Assembly: GCA_933207985.1 (NCBI GenBank) | Contig: OW240915.1 | Span: 118,820,753 to 118,884,752, forward strand | Source of the DNA: Pelobates cultripes | Taxonomy: Eukaryota > Chordata > Amphibia > Anura > Pelobatidae | DNA: 64,000 bases | Reading direction: 5' to 3' | In this document: positions 44,890 through 54,933 of the stretch, in pieces | How positions within the stretch are numbered: position 1 is the stretch's first letter | Layout of the letters: each line of letters starts with the position of its first letter | Program-made: the position numbers and the translations under genes | Notes under the pieces: generated by a model | Told to the model about the DNA's origin: nothing | Database searches by the model: none | What the model saw: the letters and a program-made list of their open reading frames with translations, nothing else

Positions 44890-45245
44890 GATGGGCATGG
44901 AACAACAGACCGATGAGGAGTGGTTGCCACTGAGCCTCAAGCCCGGCCTGGTGGTGTGCGATAATGGGCGAAATCTCGGTTTTACGCACATCCCTTGCCT
45001 GGCGCATGTGCTGAATTAGGTGGTGCCGAAATTCCTGAAGAACTACCCAGATATATCAGAGTTGCTGCAGAAAGTGCGGGCCGTCTATGTGCGCTTTTTG
45101 CGTTATCACCCTGCTGCTGCTCGCCTGTCTGCGCTGCAGCGTAACTTCGGCCTTCTTGCTCACCGCCTCATGAGACTGTGCGAGCAGCAGCAGGCGATAG
45201 TGGAGTTTCAGCACGGGTCAGTCGCTCTGCGGAACAGAGTTGTCT
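44890..45245 (+). pseudogene. hAT transposase fragment
   Basis: Plus-strand translation reads EEWLPLSLKPGLVVCDNGRN, FTHIPCLAHVLN, a stop (TAG 45017-45019), then FLKNYPDISELLQKVRAVYV and ALQRNFGLLAHRL. The 'DNGRN...CLAHVLN-VV' and 'LL-KVRA' pattern is the core of ZBED-type hAT transposases. It is the remains of the host element's own gene. A related piece precedes the chimera at about 43400-43526. Confidence 0.75.
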
Positions 45246-45285
45246 TTTTTTATATGTCCCAATATTTTGGGGGCTATCCCAATTT

Positions 45286-45289
<4 letters not shown>

Positions 45290-45344
<55 letters not shown>

Positions 45345-45577
45345 CAGTGTTGGCTACCTCCTCCTCCTCCACCGCTGCTTCCACCTACACGGTCACCGCC
45401 TCCTCAATCACTTAGTATAAACTATGTACACAATAGCAGAGGCATGTGAAGGCCTTTTCTCCATGCATCAGGAGTTGAGCATTTCTGCATGCATCAGGAC
45501 TGCAAGTAATGCACTGCAGGCTGCAAATGTTTCTTTTTTTATATGTCCCAATATTTTGGGGGCTACCCCAATAAAAA

Positions 45578-45608
<31 letters not shown>

Positions 45609-45611
45609 TAT
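45290..45611. repeat. (TA)n tracts and a duplicated 'tatgtcccaatattttgggg' block
   Basis: The block and its (TA)n tail occur at 45250-45340 and again at 45537-45611. The block 'aaaaacagtgttggctacct' to 'catcaggagttgagc' occurs at 45341-45480 and again at 51601-51756. The Ngaro element therefore interrupts the second copy of an internal tandem duplication, at a (TA)n tract. Confidence 0.85.
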
Positions 45612-45952
45612 TTGTGCTCGGAATTTAATATGTAATGGATAATGTCAGAGATAAAAGTTGGTTGTGGTGTGCCGAAACCAACGTCCGAGTGGGCCTGTAA
45701 ATAAAAGAGGGCCCACCAAGGAGAATTGAATGAACTAAGGTTGTTGGTGGGTGGGGAACACTTGAACTCGAACGTCAGAGGTGAGTAGGGGCTAGGTGTT
45801 TAAGTAGGGGACTTACTCCTCCCACAAATTCAGGCCTAATGGCATTTCTACTTGTGCTCGGAATTTAATATGTAATGGATAATGTCAGAGATAAAAGTTG
45901 GTTGTGGTGTGCCGAAACCAACGTCCGAGTGAGCCTGTAAATAAAAGAGGGC
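45612..45952. repeat. Ngaro split direct repeats B2-A2-B1
   Basis: B2 (45612-45712) and B1 (45852-45952) begin 'ttgtgctcggaatttaatat' and are nearly identical over 101 bases. Between them A2 (45755-45851, from 'ggaacacttgaactcgaacg') repeats A1 at 51500-51596 over 97 bases with about two differences. Confidence 0.95.
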
Positions 45953-46029
45953 AAAGAGAAGTTCGAAAAAATACACTTTATTGCATTTGATTACATGACT
46001 AAATTCCTGAAGGCTTGGCGAAGTTCTCT

Positions 46030-46913
46030 TTATGGCCGTGGAATATACGTATTGTATATAGAGGACTTCCAGCGGCCCAGTCTCTTTATGATGTGGACCG
46101 GTGTGTTAGTGCTAGAAGCTGATGAAGCGGCCCCTATGCGAAAGGAATGCCCGGAGAATGAAGTTGGGTTGTAACCCAATTTTCCCAGTAAGGTTCTGAC
46201 ATAAGTGGTGAATTTTTCTGTAGTGAGTGGGTGCCCTTGTAGTTGTAATAGTGGTGAGTCTGGTAGGTGTGTGCTATAAGCTGACCGTAACATGTCTAGT
46301 GTCTTAACTGGACACCAAGCATTGTCTGTTGGAAAGAGAGGAATAATAGTGGGGTGTAGGGACTGATTTGTTTTGGTAGATGGGATTGTGAGAATGTAAT
46401 AGTCGTCCTTTTTAGTGAGTTGTGAGGTTTTGAGGCTGTGAGTGGTATCCCCTTGACAAATGACAGTAAATTCCCTAGGTCTTAAGAACCCATAAAAAGC
46501 CAAATAGATTGCAGATTTGATCACCAGGTTAGTGTTGGGATCAAACGGGGATTCGTCGAGGAGGTTGCTCAGCAATCTAAAGATAGGCCCATCTAAAGGT
46601 AGTCTGGTGGTGATAGGTGGAACTGATACTTTAGAGATCCCCTTTAAGATTTTCTTTATGGGGTATGATGATAAAAAGGGGGTGTTAGGGAAATTTGTGA
46701 GGCTGTGGTGCTGCACCCCCGTTTTATGGTGTTGTGGGAAAGTTTTAAATGTAAATGGCAAAAAGAGGCAAAAGCCACCATAGTTTGGGTTGAGAAATCA
46801 CCTTGTAATCCGAATTCAGCAGTAAATTTGTTGAAAATGGTGAGTGCCCTACTGTAAGTGATAGTAGTGTTTGGTGACAGTGCTTGGTGCGTAAGTGTCC
46901 TAGCGTGGTGCAT
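46030..46913 (-). pseudogene. Ngaro tyrosine recombinase
   Basis: The N-terminal core-binding part (46913-46656: TYSRALTIFNKFTAEFGLQG) overlaps in a different frame the catalytic part (46761-46030), so one frameshift is present near 46700. The catalytic part shows YLAFYGFLRPREFTV with the first Arg, then GHSFRIGAAS with H-x-x-R, RLGRWKSSIYNTYI with the W and the nucleophile Tyr. All five expected residues are visible. In Ngaro elements this enzyme inserts the circular DNA made from the split repeats. Confidence 0.85.
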
Positions 46914-46921
46914 CAGTGTGT

Positions 46922-48164
46922 TTAATCCAAGATTAGCTCGTGAAAATTCGGTGTTCTGGATGGTTGATGGTGGGCTGACGGGAGTGCCTGGAAAAACACC
47001 TGAAATTGAGATCGAGACAGAGCGTCAGCAGCCGTGTTGTGAATACCCGGGATGTGAAGGCAAATTAGGTGGAACTGGACGGTTGCTGCCAACCAGGTCA
47101 GCTTGCGAATCAGCCTCATAATGGTAACAAGCTGTCGGAATAACACTTTACTGCCTTGCCGGACCAGAGGTGACCCCAAGTGTTTGCGGCTGCCACAATG
47201 GGGTAAATCTCAAATAGAGCTGAAGTTTCTCTAAACCCCGGCAAGGCATCCGTCTCAGCTGGCCAGTGACCCCTAAACCAGTGATTACCAAATATAGCTG
47301 CAAAACCCGTGTTAGCTGCAGCGTCAGAGTAAATGCAGGGAGAGGAGTCTGAGAGGGGGGAATAAACATGGAGATACCGTTCCATAGGGACAAAAACTGC
47401 CCCCACATGCTTAGGTCAGCTTTGGCGTGCTGGTCCAACACAATAGGGCAGGCGTCCGGTACCCCGTGAAGCAGACAAAGGAGCCTGGACACAAAAGATC
47501 TGCCCTGCGGAACGATGCGCATTGCAAAATTCAGGGACCCCAATAAGGACTGAAGTTCTTTCCTGGTGCATACATCGCTCTGCAGGAACCTGTCTATTTC
47601 CTCTCTCGGATGGCGGATTAGTTTTTCAGTGGGAAGGCTGGCGCGGAAGGTAGCAGAGTCTAGCTCTATGCCCAAGAAAGTGAGTTTGGTGGTGGGGCCA
47701 ATTGTTTTAGCAGGAGACAAAGGTACCCCGAGGGTGGAAAAAAGTACAGAGGTGCTGAGGATATCAGTGGGTGTGCGTGTGCTTGGTTCTATGATGAGGA
47801 AGTCATCCAAGTAGTGAATGACGGCGTGACACCTAATAATGTTCAGAAGCAGCCAGCATAGCGTTTCCGCGAAAATATCAAAGAGTTTGGGGCTGCTTCT
47901 GGAACCGAAAGTGAGACGCGTGGAAAAATAGTACCTGTTACGCCATTTAACACCGTGCAAGTGCCAAAGTGATGGGTGTATGGGCAGTAGTTTGAAAGCG
48001 TTGGTAATGTCTGTTTTGCTAAGCCAAGCACAGCTGCCAGTTGATATGATGGTTTGTATGGCGTCGTCTATTTTAACGTATTGTAGTGAGAATTCGTCTG
48101 CAGGGATGAGTGCGTTGATGCTAGGAACAAAAGAGGAGTGCGGTGCCGATAAATCAATAATCAT
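46922..48164 (-). pseudogene. Ngaro reverse transcriptase and RNase H
   Basis: From 48164: IDLSAPHSSFVPSINALIPA, WLSKTDITNAFKLLPIHPSL, TRLTFGSRSSPKLFD, VIHYLDDFLIIEPS with the YLDD catalytic motif near 47805, then the connection GSLNFAMRIVPQGRSFVSRL. RNase H appears as SDAAANTGFAAIFGN, SALFEIYPIVAAA and CYSDS, and ends HIPGIHNTAADALSR. The RNase H part jumps between frames (shifts near 47330 and 47150), so the copy is damaged. Confidence 0.85.
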
Positions 48165-48469
48165 ACGTTTTTTATTTTAATATTTGTGTACAGCTATACC
48201 AATAGGGTTAGTGCGCCAGGAGGAAAACGGTGAGGAGGTGAAGGGGCCGATCATGAACCCTTGAGTTAATTCTGTGAGAGGAGAACGTCCGTGGCCTCCG
48301 GGTCTAGACAGGCTGATAGGAGATTAGGGCATTCCAGTATCCCTGAGGGAATGGCCACGAGACCCGTGTGAAAACCCTGGGTAAACCCTGTAATTAGAAA
48401 CTCCACCAGATGTTTACTTGGGTGTTTTTTAAGGTAAAAAGCCAGGTTGTCGATATTAACATCGGTTAG

Positions 48470-48772
48470 TCATTTGTTAGGGGACAACCTGGCCGGACAC
48501 ATGGTCTTAGTGTGTGCCCTGAAACAGATGGAGCAGATGTGCAACAATCTACAAGCGCACTTCCCCAAAAAGTAGATGGGCCACCCTAGTTTATCCCTCT
48601 GTCCGCCTTCCTGTTTAGGGTGAGGAGTGGAAGAGGATTGAGGGGTGGGAGTGGGGGTGGATGGGTCAGCCATAGAAGGGCACAGATCAGCCAAGTGGGT
48701 TGAGGAATTGCATATGGCGCAAGACGGGGGCCTCAGACCAGTGAAGTGGCGACAGAATAGTTCTGTATCCAT
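48470..48772 (-). pseudogene. Ngaro zinc-finger segment after gag
   Basis: This frame reads CAICNSSTHLADLCP and CRLLHICSICFRAHTKTMCP, cysteine/histidine clusters that the second Ngaro copy also carries (61420-61650). It follows the gag frame after a break near 48866-48772 and probably once formed its C-terminus or the start of the polymerase polyprotein. Confidence 0.65.
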
Positions 48773-48865
48773 CTGACACCAGTTAATTCTTACATTAAAC
48801 TGTTTCAGATGGGTCGCCGCTTTCGCTGATATCGATTTATGATAATCATAAAAAGATGAGCCCCC

Positions 48866-49636
48866 CTACTTAACGCCCAAATCCACCACTTTATGGAGAT
48901 AGAGGTCCAGTTCCTCTCTCCTGTGGGGATATACCGAGCAGATGACATCCCGGTATATCACGAAGGCCAACACGAAATTGGGAATTGACAACTTTTTGTT
49001 GAGCCTTGGGTCTCTGGTTTTAAGAACCACCGAGATATCGCCAAAATTATAAGCCCTGTTCTCCAGTACGTCTTGGGAGGCAATAAGTAATGACACCAGA
49101 CACACATCCTTCCCATCTAGGATTTCCTTCCTAATGGAGTCTGGGACGGAGTGAGCTGGTGACACGAAAGGCGACATGACTGGAGCAGGAGCTGGAGGGG
49201 GAAGTGTAGGGACGGGTGTTGGTGCCATAGGTACAGCCGGGATTGGGGCTATAGAAACAGGAAGGTTACCTGGGGAGGCTATGGCACTTTCCACCTTGCT
49301 TAACCTGCTGTTTAAGGTCTGCAGGTTGGCCAGGAATGCCGCAAGGGTGTCCTGGGTGGCAATGCCAGCGCCAGAAGCTTGACTTTGAGAGCTTGTGCCT
49401 GGCCTAGGCTCTGGGGCTTGGTTGGTCAACAGTCTGTATAATTCCGCCTTTCGGGCCGTAGCCGGAAAGGGGATGCCCCTGAGCCTAAGTTCGGCCGTGA
49501 TTTTAGGTATAGTCCATGCTCTCAAAGACGTAGGGGTAGAAGGGGCGAGAGATACTCCTGGGGACTCTGGTCTGATAGGAGTAGATATTATATCCTCATC
49601 AGGTACCTCGTCCATGGGAGATGTGTCTTGCGACAT
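48866..49636 (-). CDS. Ngaro ORF1 (Gag-like) with SAP-like N-terminus, 256 aa
   Basis: The frame starts at 49636. After an acidic, proline-rich leader it has SLRAWTIPKITAELRLRGIP and FPATARKAELYRLL (residues about 37-70), a helix-turn pattern like the SAP nucleic-acid-binding motif. A Pro/Ala linker follows, then a conserved block with ILDGKDVCLVSLLIASQDVL, SVVLKTRDPRLNKKLSIPNF and VYPHRREELDLYLHKVVDLG, which is the likely capsid-type part. The same architecture occurs in the second copy at 60579-61478. Function is inferred from position only. Confidence 0.75.
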   Translation of the reverse strand: MSQDTSPMDEVPDEDIISTPIRPESPGVSLAPSTPTSLRAWTIPKITAELRLRGIPFPATARKAELYRLLTNQAPEPRPGTSSQSQASGAGIATQDTLAAFLANLQTLNSRLSKVESAIASPGNLPVSIAPIPAVPMAPTPVPTLPPPAPAPVMSPFVSPAHSVPDSIRKEILDGKDVCLVSLLIASQDVLENRAYNFGDISVVLKTRDPRLNKKLSIPNFVLAFVIYRDVICSVYPHRREELDLYLHKVVDLGVK

Positions 49637-51499
49637 TCTAGAAATGAATTAAATGAGTTGGGTTTAGTAGGGGCGTCTGAGAAAATTATTTCAAGGGGGG
49701 GAGGGGGAGGATTGCTTATGTGAACTGGACTGTAGGAATAAATGCCGAAGCGAAAAACTTAACTTAGACTAGTGACGGTTGAGGCCCTGCTAGTGCCAAG
49801 TGGCGGTGAGAGGCTCTATCTATGATTTGGGTGAAGTGGATTATGTTGCCACAGATGTGGTGGCGGGATGTTGGCCTCTCGGTGACATTTAAAAGGTTCA
49901 AACGTGTGGCCGTGACGAGTGAGGCCCTAACTACGGCCCTGTAGAAGTTCGAATGAGGCGATTAACTATGATTTGGGCGTGGGGCCATACCTCCGTGTTG
50001 AGGTTTGGGAGATGGTTTGTAAATGCCTCGGTGAGCTAGGTCTGACGTACAGACCCTGTGAGCCAGTTCACGTAACAACTATGGGAAAAATTGGCGTTTT
50101 ATGTGCTGGTAGGATACTAACCTTGATAGAGATTATATTCGTGGACTTGTTTCTTCAAGTATATGAAAGAGAGGTCCAGTGGTTGGTGATGTCGTAGCAG
50201 AAGCCTAAGGGGTTTGAGACAGATGTAGATCTGAGTGAGCGTGGCGAATTGGCTCAATATGAGTTAAAGGGGGGCATGGATGGGTAAACGAGTGGCAAAA
50301 TGGACCGTGAAGGCTGTCTGCGGCCTTTTCATGGGAAGCTGAAGTAACGTACTGAAGATTAAAGAAAACTATACCTGGATAAGGTACAAATAGCAAGGTT
50401 TTCTCCGATTTAGACAGGGCAAGTTGTTGATGCTATCGTAGTAGAACCTAAGGGTTTGAGACAGATGTAAATCTGAGTGGCGTAACGTATGAGCGCAGAG
50501 TGAGTTGACAAATGTAAATTGTTGGCTGCCTGAGTTTCCTCAAACAGGAAATAAAGTAAAATAAATACTATACCTGGATTAAAGGACAAGCATCAGGGTT
50601 TTTAAATATAGAATGAGTGAAACGGTTGGTGCTAGCGTAGAATGGAAACCTGGATTTAAGTATAAGAACCCCGGTTTTTTTATAGCAATTTTGCCGTAAT
50701 ATATGGCGAAGTGCGATCTGTGGAGATCAAAGAAATGTTTTTTTTTGTTTTTTTTTTATAGGGCTAAGATTAATTCGCACGTTTAAGGCATGATAACATT
50801 GTGTAAATAGTAATTTAATTGCAGGGAAGCTGCATATTATACAGAATAAAACAGTAAGTACCATAAAAACCCACTAGGTGGCGATGACAGCCCAATAAAC
50901 TAGATCTGTGAACTGATACATAAAATATATGGAAAAGTATGAATGAACGTCATGTGATACATATGCCATGCATAATATGGTAAAAACTGTCAAGCCTTCC
51001 TTTTCCCATACAATAAACAGCATAGCCTCTTATAACAGCATGAGTTTGGAACAAAATATATACCCCTAGCATCAAATAACGATTTTTGGATTTTTAAGAC
51101 CGTGAGGGGGCGAGGGGGGGGGTGTAGGACCCCCCAGACGGGTGTATGAAAGAGACCGAGTAGATGCTGGCGTGAGGGGAACGTGGTTGGTCCCCGGTAA
51201 GATTTCCCTGTCATTAGTGTTCCTGCCCCCCGCTGAACCACAGAGCGATGTGGAGGGGACCGGAATAAGAGGACTCACGGTTGGGAAGCAGGACCGCCGA
51301 AAGCACGGAGGGGTCTGCCGGACCGCCGGTAGCACTGGGGATACAGCAGGACCGCCGGTAGCACTGAGGGTTCTGCCGGGCACTGGAAGTACAGCAGGAC
51401 CGCCGGTAGCATGGAGGATTCAGCCGTGCAGCTGATACACGAGACGCCCGGACCGGAAATGACGCAAATGTGAAGACTCGCGAACCGGAAGTAGAACAA
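49637..51499 (-). other. Ngaro leader between repeat A1 and ORF1
   Basis: No long coding frame. It contains loosely repeated phrases ('agtagaacctaaggggtttgag' type, 50190-50470; 'accgccggtagcactg' type, 51293-51415). Confidence 0.6.
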
Positions 51500-52412
51500 G
51501 GAACACTTGAACTCGAACGTCAGAGGTGAGTAGGGGCTGGGTGTTTAAGTAGGGGACTTACTCCTCCCACAAATTCAGGCCTAATGGCCTTTCTACATAT
51601 AAAAACAGTGTTGGCTACCTCCTCCTCCTCCACCGCTGCTTCCACCTACACTGCCACGGTCACTGCCTCCTCAACCTATGGGTCTCTTAGTATAAACTAT
51701 GTACACAATAGCAGAGGCTTGTGAAGGCCTTTTCCCCATGCATCAGGAGTTGAGCTCACTTTACCCCCATTTTACTTCCTTTTGCAGCCCTCTAGCCCTT
51801 TCCAGGACTTTTTTAGAGGCATTTTTGTGCCCAAACGTTCGGGTCCCCACTGACTTCAATGGGGTTTGGGGTCAAGTTCGGGATTAAAGTTCCATCACGA
51901 ACCCTTTTTTTTCAGACATCGAGGTGTCCGCCCAACCCTACTCATGATATTAAATGTATGCTTACTAATGCATGGAGTACAAACGTCAAAACAGAAGGTA
52001 ATAGGGTGCGCCACATAAAAAATTTGGTATAATAAAAACCAGTAAAAAAACAATGAGTACTTACATAAAATGTATAAAGGAGTCCTGAGTAAAATAATAT
52101 GGATAAAAAGAATAGTCCAAGTTGATTGAATGAATATATCGGATCTTATAGGTTCTGAGATAATCCAATGTCCAGATGACGAAGAGGCATGAGAGAAAAA
52201 TCCAATAGTGTAAGACTGTAAACCAAAGACGGAGTATGATAGTGGTGATGGTTTCTCCTACTCACCAAGTTGAGAGCTAAAGCCAGCTCAGGTGTAAACT
52301 GCATTCAGTGGCGTTGATCCCCCACTGGTAGGATATCAGTGTTTGTAGGCAGACGGAGACCCTCAATTGAAAAAAAATATACATAAAATAGCATAAAAAA
52401 GGTATATGGCAT

Positions 52413-53743
52413 TGTAACGGAATGCCCCATACTCCAACCGAGTACCTTCCATTGATGGACGCTTCCTAGCCTGCGCCGAGGACCACAACCAGCGCACCGG
52501 ACACCACAACCACCGCAGACTCTAGCTTAACTGGAGTCTCGCCGTCTTCCTTTCACCCTGGATCAGCCTCTGTCCTCCAGGACCGTGTGGTGAAGACCTC
52601 TCCTCCAGGAGAGCGTATCAGGAACAAGCTCTTAAAAGAGCTAAGTGATTAAAGCTCAGGGAGTATACAAAGTATAGCAATCCCCAGTGTGAATATAGCA
52701 ATTCCCCTCCAATCACGAGACAAGACTACAGAGTGTTGAGGGTCAAGAAGATCTCTTTTAATCAGCACCAAAGGGCTTTCTTTTATGCAGGTTTTACACA
52801 CACAGTACCACCCACAGGTACAGTAAAACACTCCATTTCATTCCCACAAAATCCTCCACTCTGCCTGTGATATAATTACTGTACACAATGGGTTAATGTA
52901 ATTATCACAGGCAGGAAAAATATACTTTTTACACATTTACTATAACTTTAAAACTATACATCCAATCTCCATAATAATCACATATTACTCAGCATACTTC
53001 AAATACAAATATACCCAAAAATCATACAAATCCCTCTAGTGGTTTAAAAGTTAGATAGAAGTCCTTTTTGATCGACTGCAAGCATGGCTTTCATGCCCAA
53101 AACAGTTCCACAGATTTAGGCTGTGCAGCCAGTCTACCTTCTCCTCTATCCTGGAGATAAGTGGCTCAAGTGGGTGTGGTAAGCCAATTATCTCCAGGTA
53201 CAGAGAATATCTCCATTTACAACAACAGTAAAAGTACATAAAAATACATAACACCTATTATACTGAACAGAACCCCCACATTCAACCTATCCCCAGATAG
53301 CTTGGATCGGAGTGCTCAATATGTCCAAACAGCGTTCAGATCCCACAAACAGAATAAAATCGCCATGGGGTTAAAGTTTAGCAAGGGCTGATGAGAGATG
53401 TAGGAGGGACAAAGCAGCCAGTTTAACCCCTTAAGGACAAAACTTCTGGAATAAAAGGGAATCATTCATGACATGTCACACATGTCATGTGTCCTTAAGG
53501 GGTTAAACTGGTCTGGCAGTGTCCCTGGGACAACGCCCTGCTGGAGAACAATGGACAGGAAAAGGGGGAAGGGAAGAGGCACATTCTCCCATGGAATCAA
53601 AGGGACAGAAACAGTGCAATAAAATCCAATATGCCCAAATAATGTTTTTAAAAGGGCAAGCTCTCGCAGGGGTCATAGTCACAAGGCAAGAGGCTGGCAA
53701 TTGGTCCTCTCCAAGCACAAGTGGCGAAGGGCACTTTGTCACA
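52413..53743 (-). repeat. 3' LTR of the non-autonomous element (1,331 bp)
   Basis: Starts TGTGACAAAGTGCCCTTCGC and ends GGCATTCCGTTACA on the minus strand. Longer than its partner because of the TTAA insertion at 53427-53502 and other small differences. Confidence 0.95.
53427..53502. mobile_element. 76-bp piggyBac-type miniature element
   Basis: Ends CCCCTTAAGGACA and inverted CCCCTTAAGGACACATGA, flanked by TTAA (53423-53426, 53503-53506). A central 'acatgtcacacatgtcatgt' makes it nearly a single hairpin. The partner LTR has the empty site at 55946-55955 ('cagtttaaactg'). Confidence 0.95.
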
Positions 53744-54114
53744 CATCTCCCCTTTGAGGGGGGAGACTAACCAGGTATCTGACCTTCTGTCGGTCAGTGC
53801 CTAAGTTAGTCAATCCACCCACCCACAATAAGCAAGTACAAGAGCAGCCCACCCACAACAAACAGTTACTGCAACTGGGTATTCCTCTGGGGTGATTGGG
53901 CAACACGCTGTGGAGGCTTGGGGGGCAAAGGCCAGCTGCGCTCTGCCCTGATGCCAGCACTTCTGCTGGGGTAGCCTGGTTGGGACTTGGCTGGGGAGGG
54001 GAGATATCACTTACCCCCTCCTCCTAGTATCCCGGAGAAGGTAGTTGGGGGTCTGGACCAGCTGTCCAGGATCCCTGTAGGTTGGGCACAGAGACCACAG
54101 TCCCATCTGCGCCA

Positions 54115-54700
54115 TCAGGGAGATTGGTGTCTCCCCTTGGTAGAGTAAGCTGCCGCTGGGGAGAGAGGGTGATGTGCTCCTCTCCCTGGAACACAGGCTG
54201 CCGCTGGAGAGGGAGAACGACTGTCTCCACTCCATAACATTGTCCTGCTGTTGGGGAGAGAGACCGACTGTCTCTGCTCCCTGTAGGACACACTGCCGCT
54301 GGGGAGAGAGGCCGGCTACCTCCTCTCCCTGCAGAGCACACTGCTGCTGGGGAGAGAGACCAGTTGTCTCCTCTCACCGGGACTCATCCTGCCGCTGGGG
54401 AGTGAGGCAGATTGTCTCCACTTCCTGTAGGGAACACTGCCACTGGGGGGATAGGCTGGCAGCCTCCTCTCCCTGCATAGCACACTGCTGATGGGGAGAG
54501 AGACCGGTTGTCTCCTCTCCCTGGGACTCACCCTGCTGCTGGGGAGTGAGAATGATCGTCTCCACTCCCCGTAGGGAACACTGCCACTGGGGAGAGAGGC
54601 CAGCTGCCTGCTCTCCCTGCAGCTTACACTGCTGCTGGGGAGAGAGGCCGGTTGTCTCCTCTCCCTGGGACTCACCCTGCGCTGGGTAGGAGGCTTGGGT
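54115..54700. repeat. 48/144-bp coding minisatellite
   Basis: The phrase 'ctgctgctggggagagagac' and variants recurs about every 48-54 bases, with a triple-unit (about 144-bp) higher period. It underlies the repeats of the protein read on the minus strand. Confidence 0.9.
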
Positions 54701-54916
54701 ATCCACAGTCCCGATCTGTACAACTCGAGCTTGACGCGCTGCGTAGTTCTCCACATCCAGCTCTTGCATAAATGGGTCAATCATCACATCAAGAGGATCA
54801 GGGCAATACCTGGATAGCCGCCTCTTTACCTCCACAAAGAAATCACCCCCCTCATAGCGACATATCATACTTGCTTGGTGTTCCCAGGATGCTGCTCCTC
54901 GCACTAGGAAAGCCAT
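54374..54916 (-). CDS. Gag-like protein with coding tandem repeats (non-autonomous LTR element)
   Basis: The first ATG after the primer site (54916) opens a 180-codon frame that starts MAFLVRGAASW. An acidic, tyrosine-containing N-terminal part (FFVEVKRRLSRYCPDPLDVM) resembles nothing I can name. From about residue 85 it consists of repeats of 16-17 residues such as GEETTGLSPQQQC, GEQAAGLSPQWQC and GVETIILTPQQQ, which together form a 48-residue (144-bp) higher unit. Below 54374 the same repeats go on in other frames, so a shift has cut the original protein short. The place right after LTR and primer site suggests a gag-derived protein. Confidence 0.6.
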   Translation of the reverse strand: MAFLVRGAASWEHQASMICRYEGGDFFVEVKRRLSRYCPDPLDVMIDPFMQELDVENYAARQARVVQIGTVDTQASYPAQGESQGEETTGLSPQQQCKLQGEQAAGLSPQWQCSLRGVETIILTPQQQGESQGEETTGLSPHQQCAMQGEEAASLSPQWQCSLQEVETICLTPQRQDESR

Positions 54917-54932
54917 CCCACTGCTGCCACCA
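54915..54932 (-). other. Primer binding site, tRNA-Leu type
   Basis: Minus-strand TGGTGGCAGCAGTGGGAT, identical to the site at 14372-14389 and one base from the first LTR's end. Confidence 0.85.
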
Positions 54933-54933
54933 C

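Larger units (their letters stand above)
45612..51596 (-). mobile_element. Ngaro-type tyrosine-recombinase retrotransposon, complete (5,985 bp)
   Basis: In minus-strand order: repeat A1 (51596-51500), leader, gag-like ORF, zinc-finger part, reverse transcriptase plus RNase H, tyrosine recombinase, then B1 (45952-45852), A2 (45851-45755), B2 (45712-45612). The arrangement A1-ORFs-B1A2B2 is the split direct repeat structure of Ngaro and PAT elements. No target duplication is seen, as expected for recombinase-mediated integration. Frames carry a few shifts, so this copy is probably inactive. Confidence 0.9.
42500..51940 (+). mobile_element. hAT-ended element, 9.4 kb, with nested insertions
   Basis: Ends TAGAGTTGAGCGAACCCGGA and inverted TAGGGTTGGGCGGACACC lie between perfect 8-bp duplications CTCATGAT (42492-42499 and 51941-51948). 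The element's own content is a 105-bp repeat, decayed transposase on the + strand and duplicated internal blocks. Two later retroelements lie inside: a Gypsy/18S chimera (43527 to about 44700) and a Ngaro (45612-51596). Without these, the host element would be about 2.3 kb. Confidence 0.88.
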
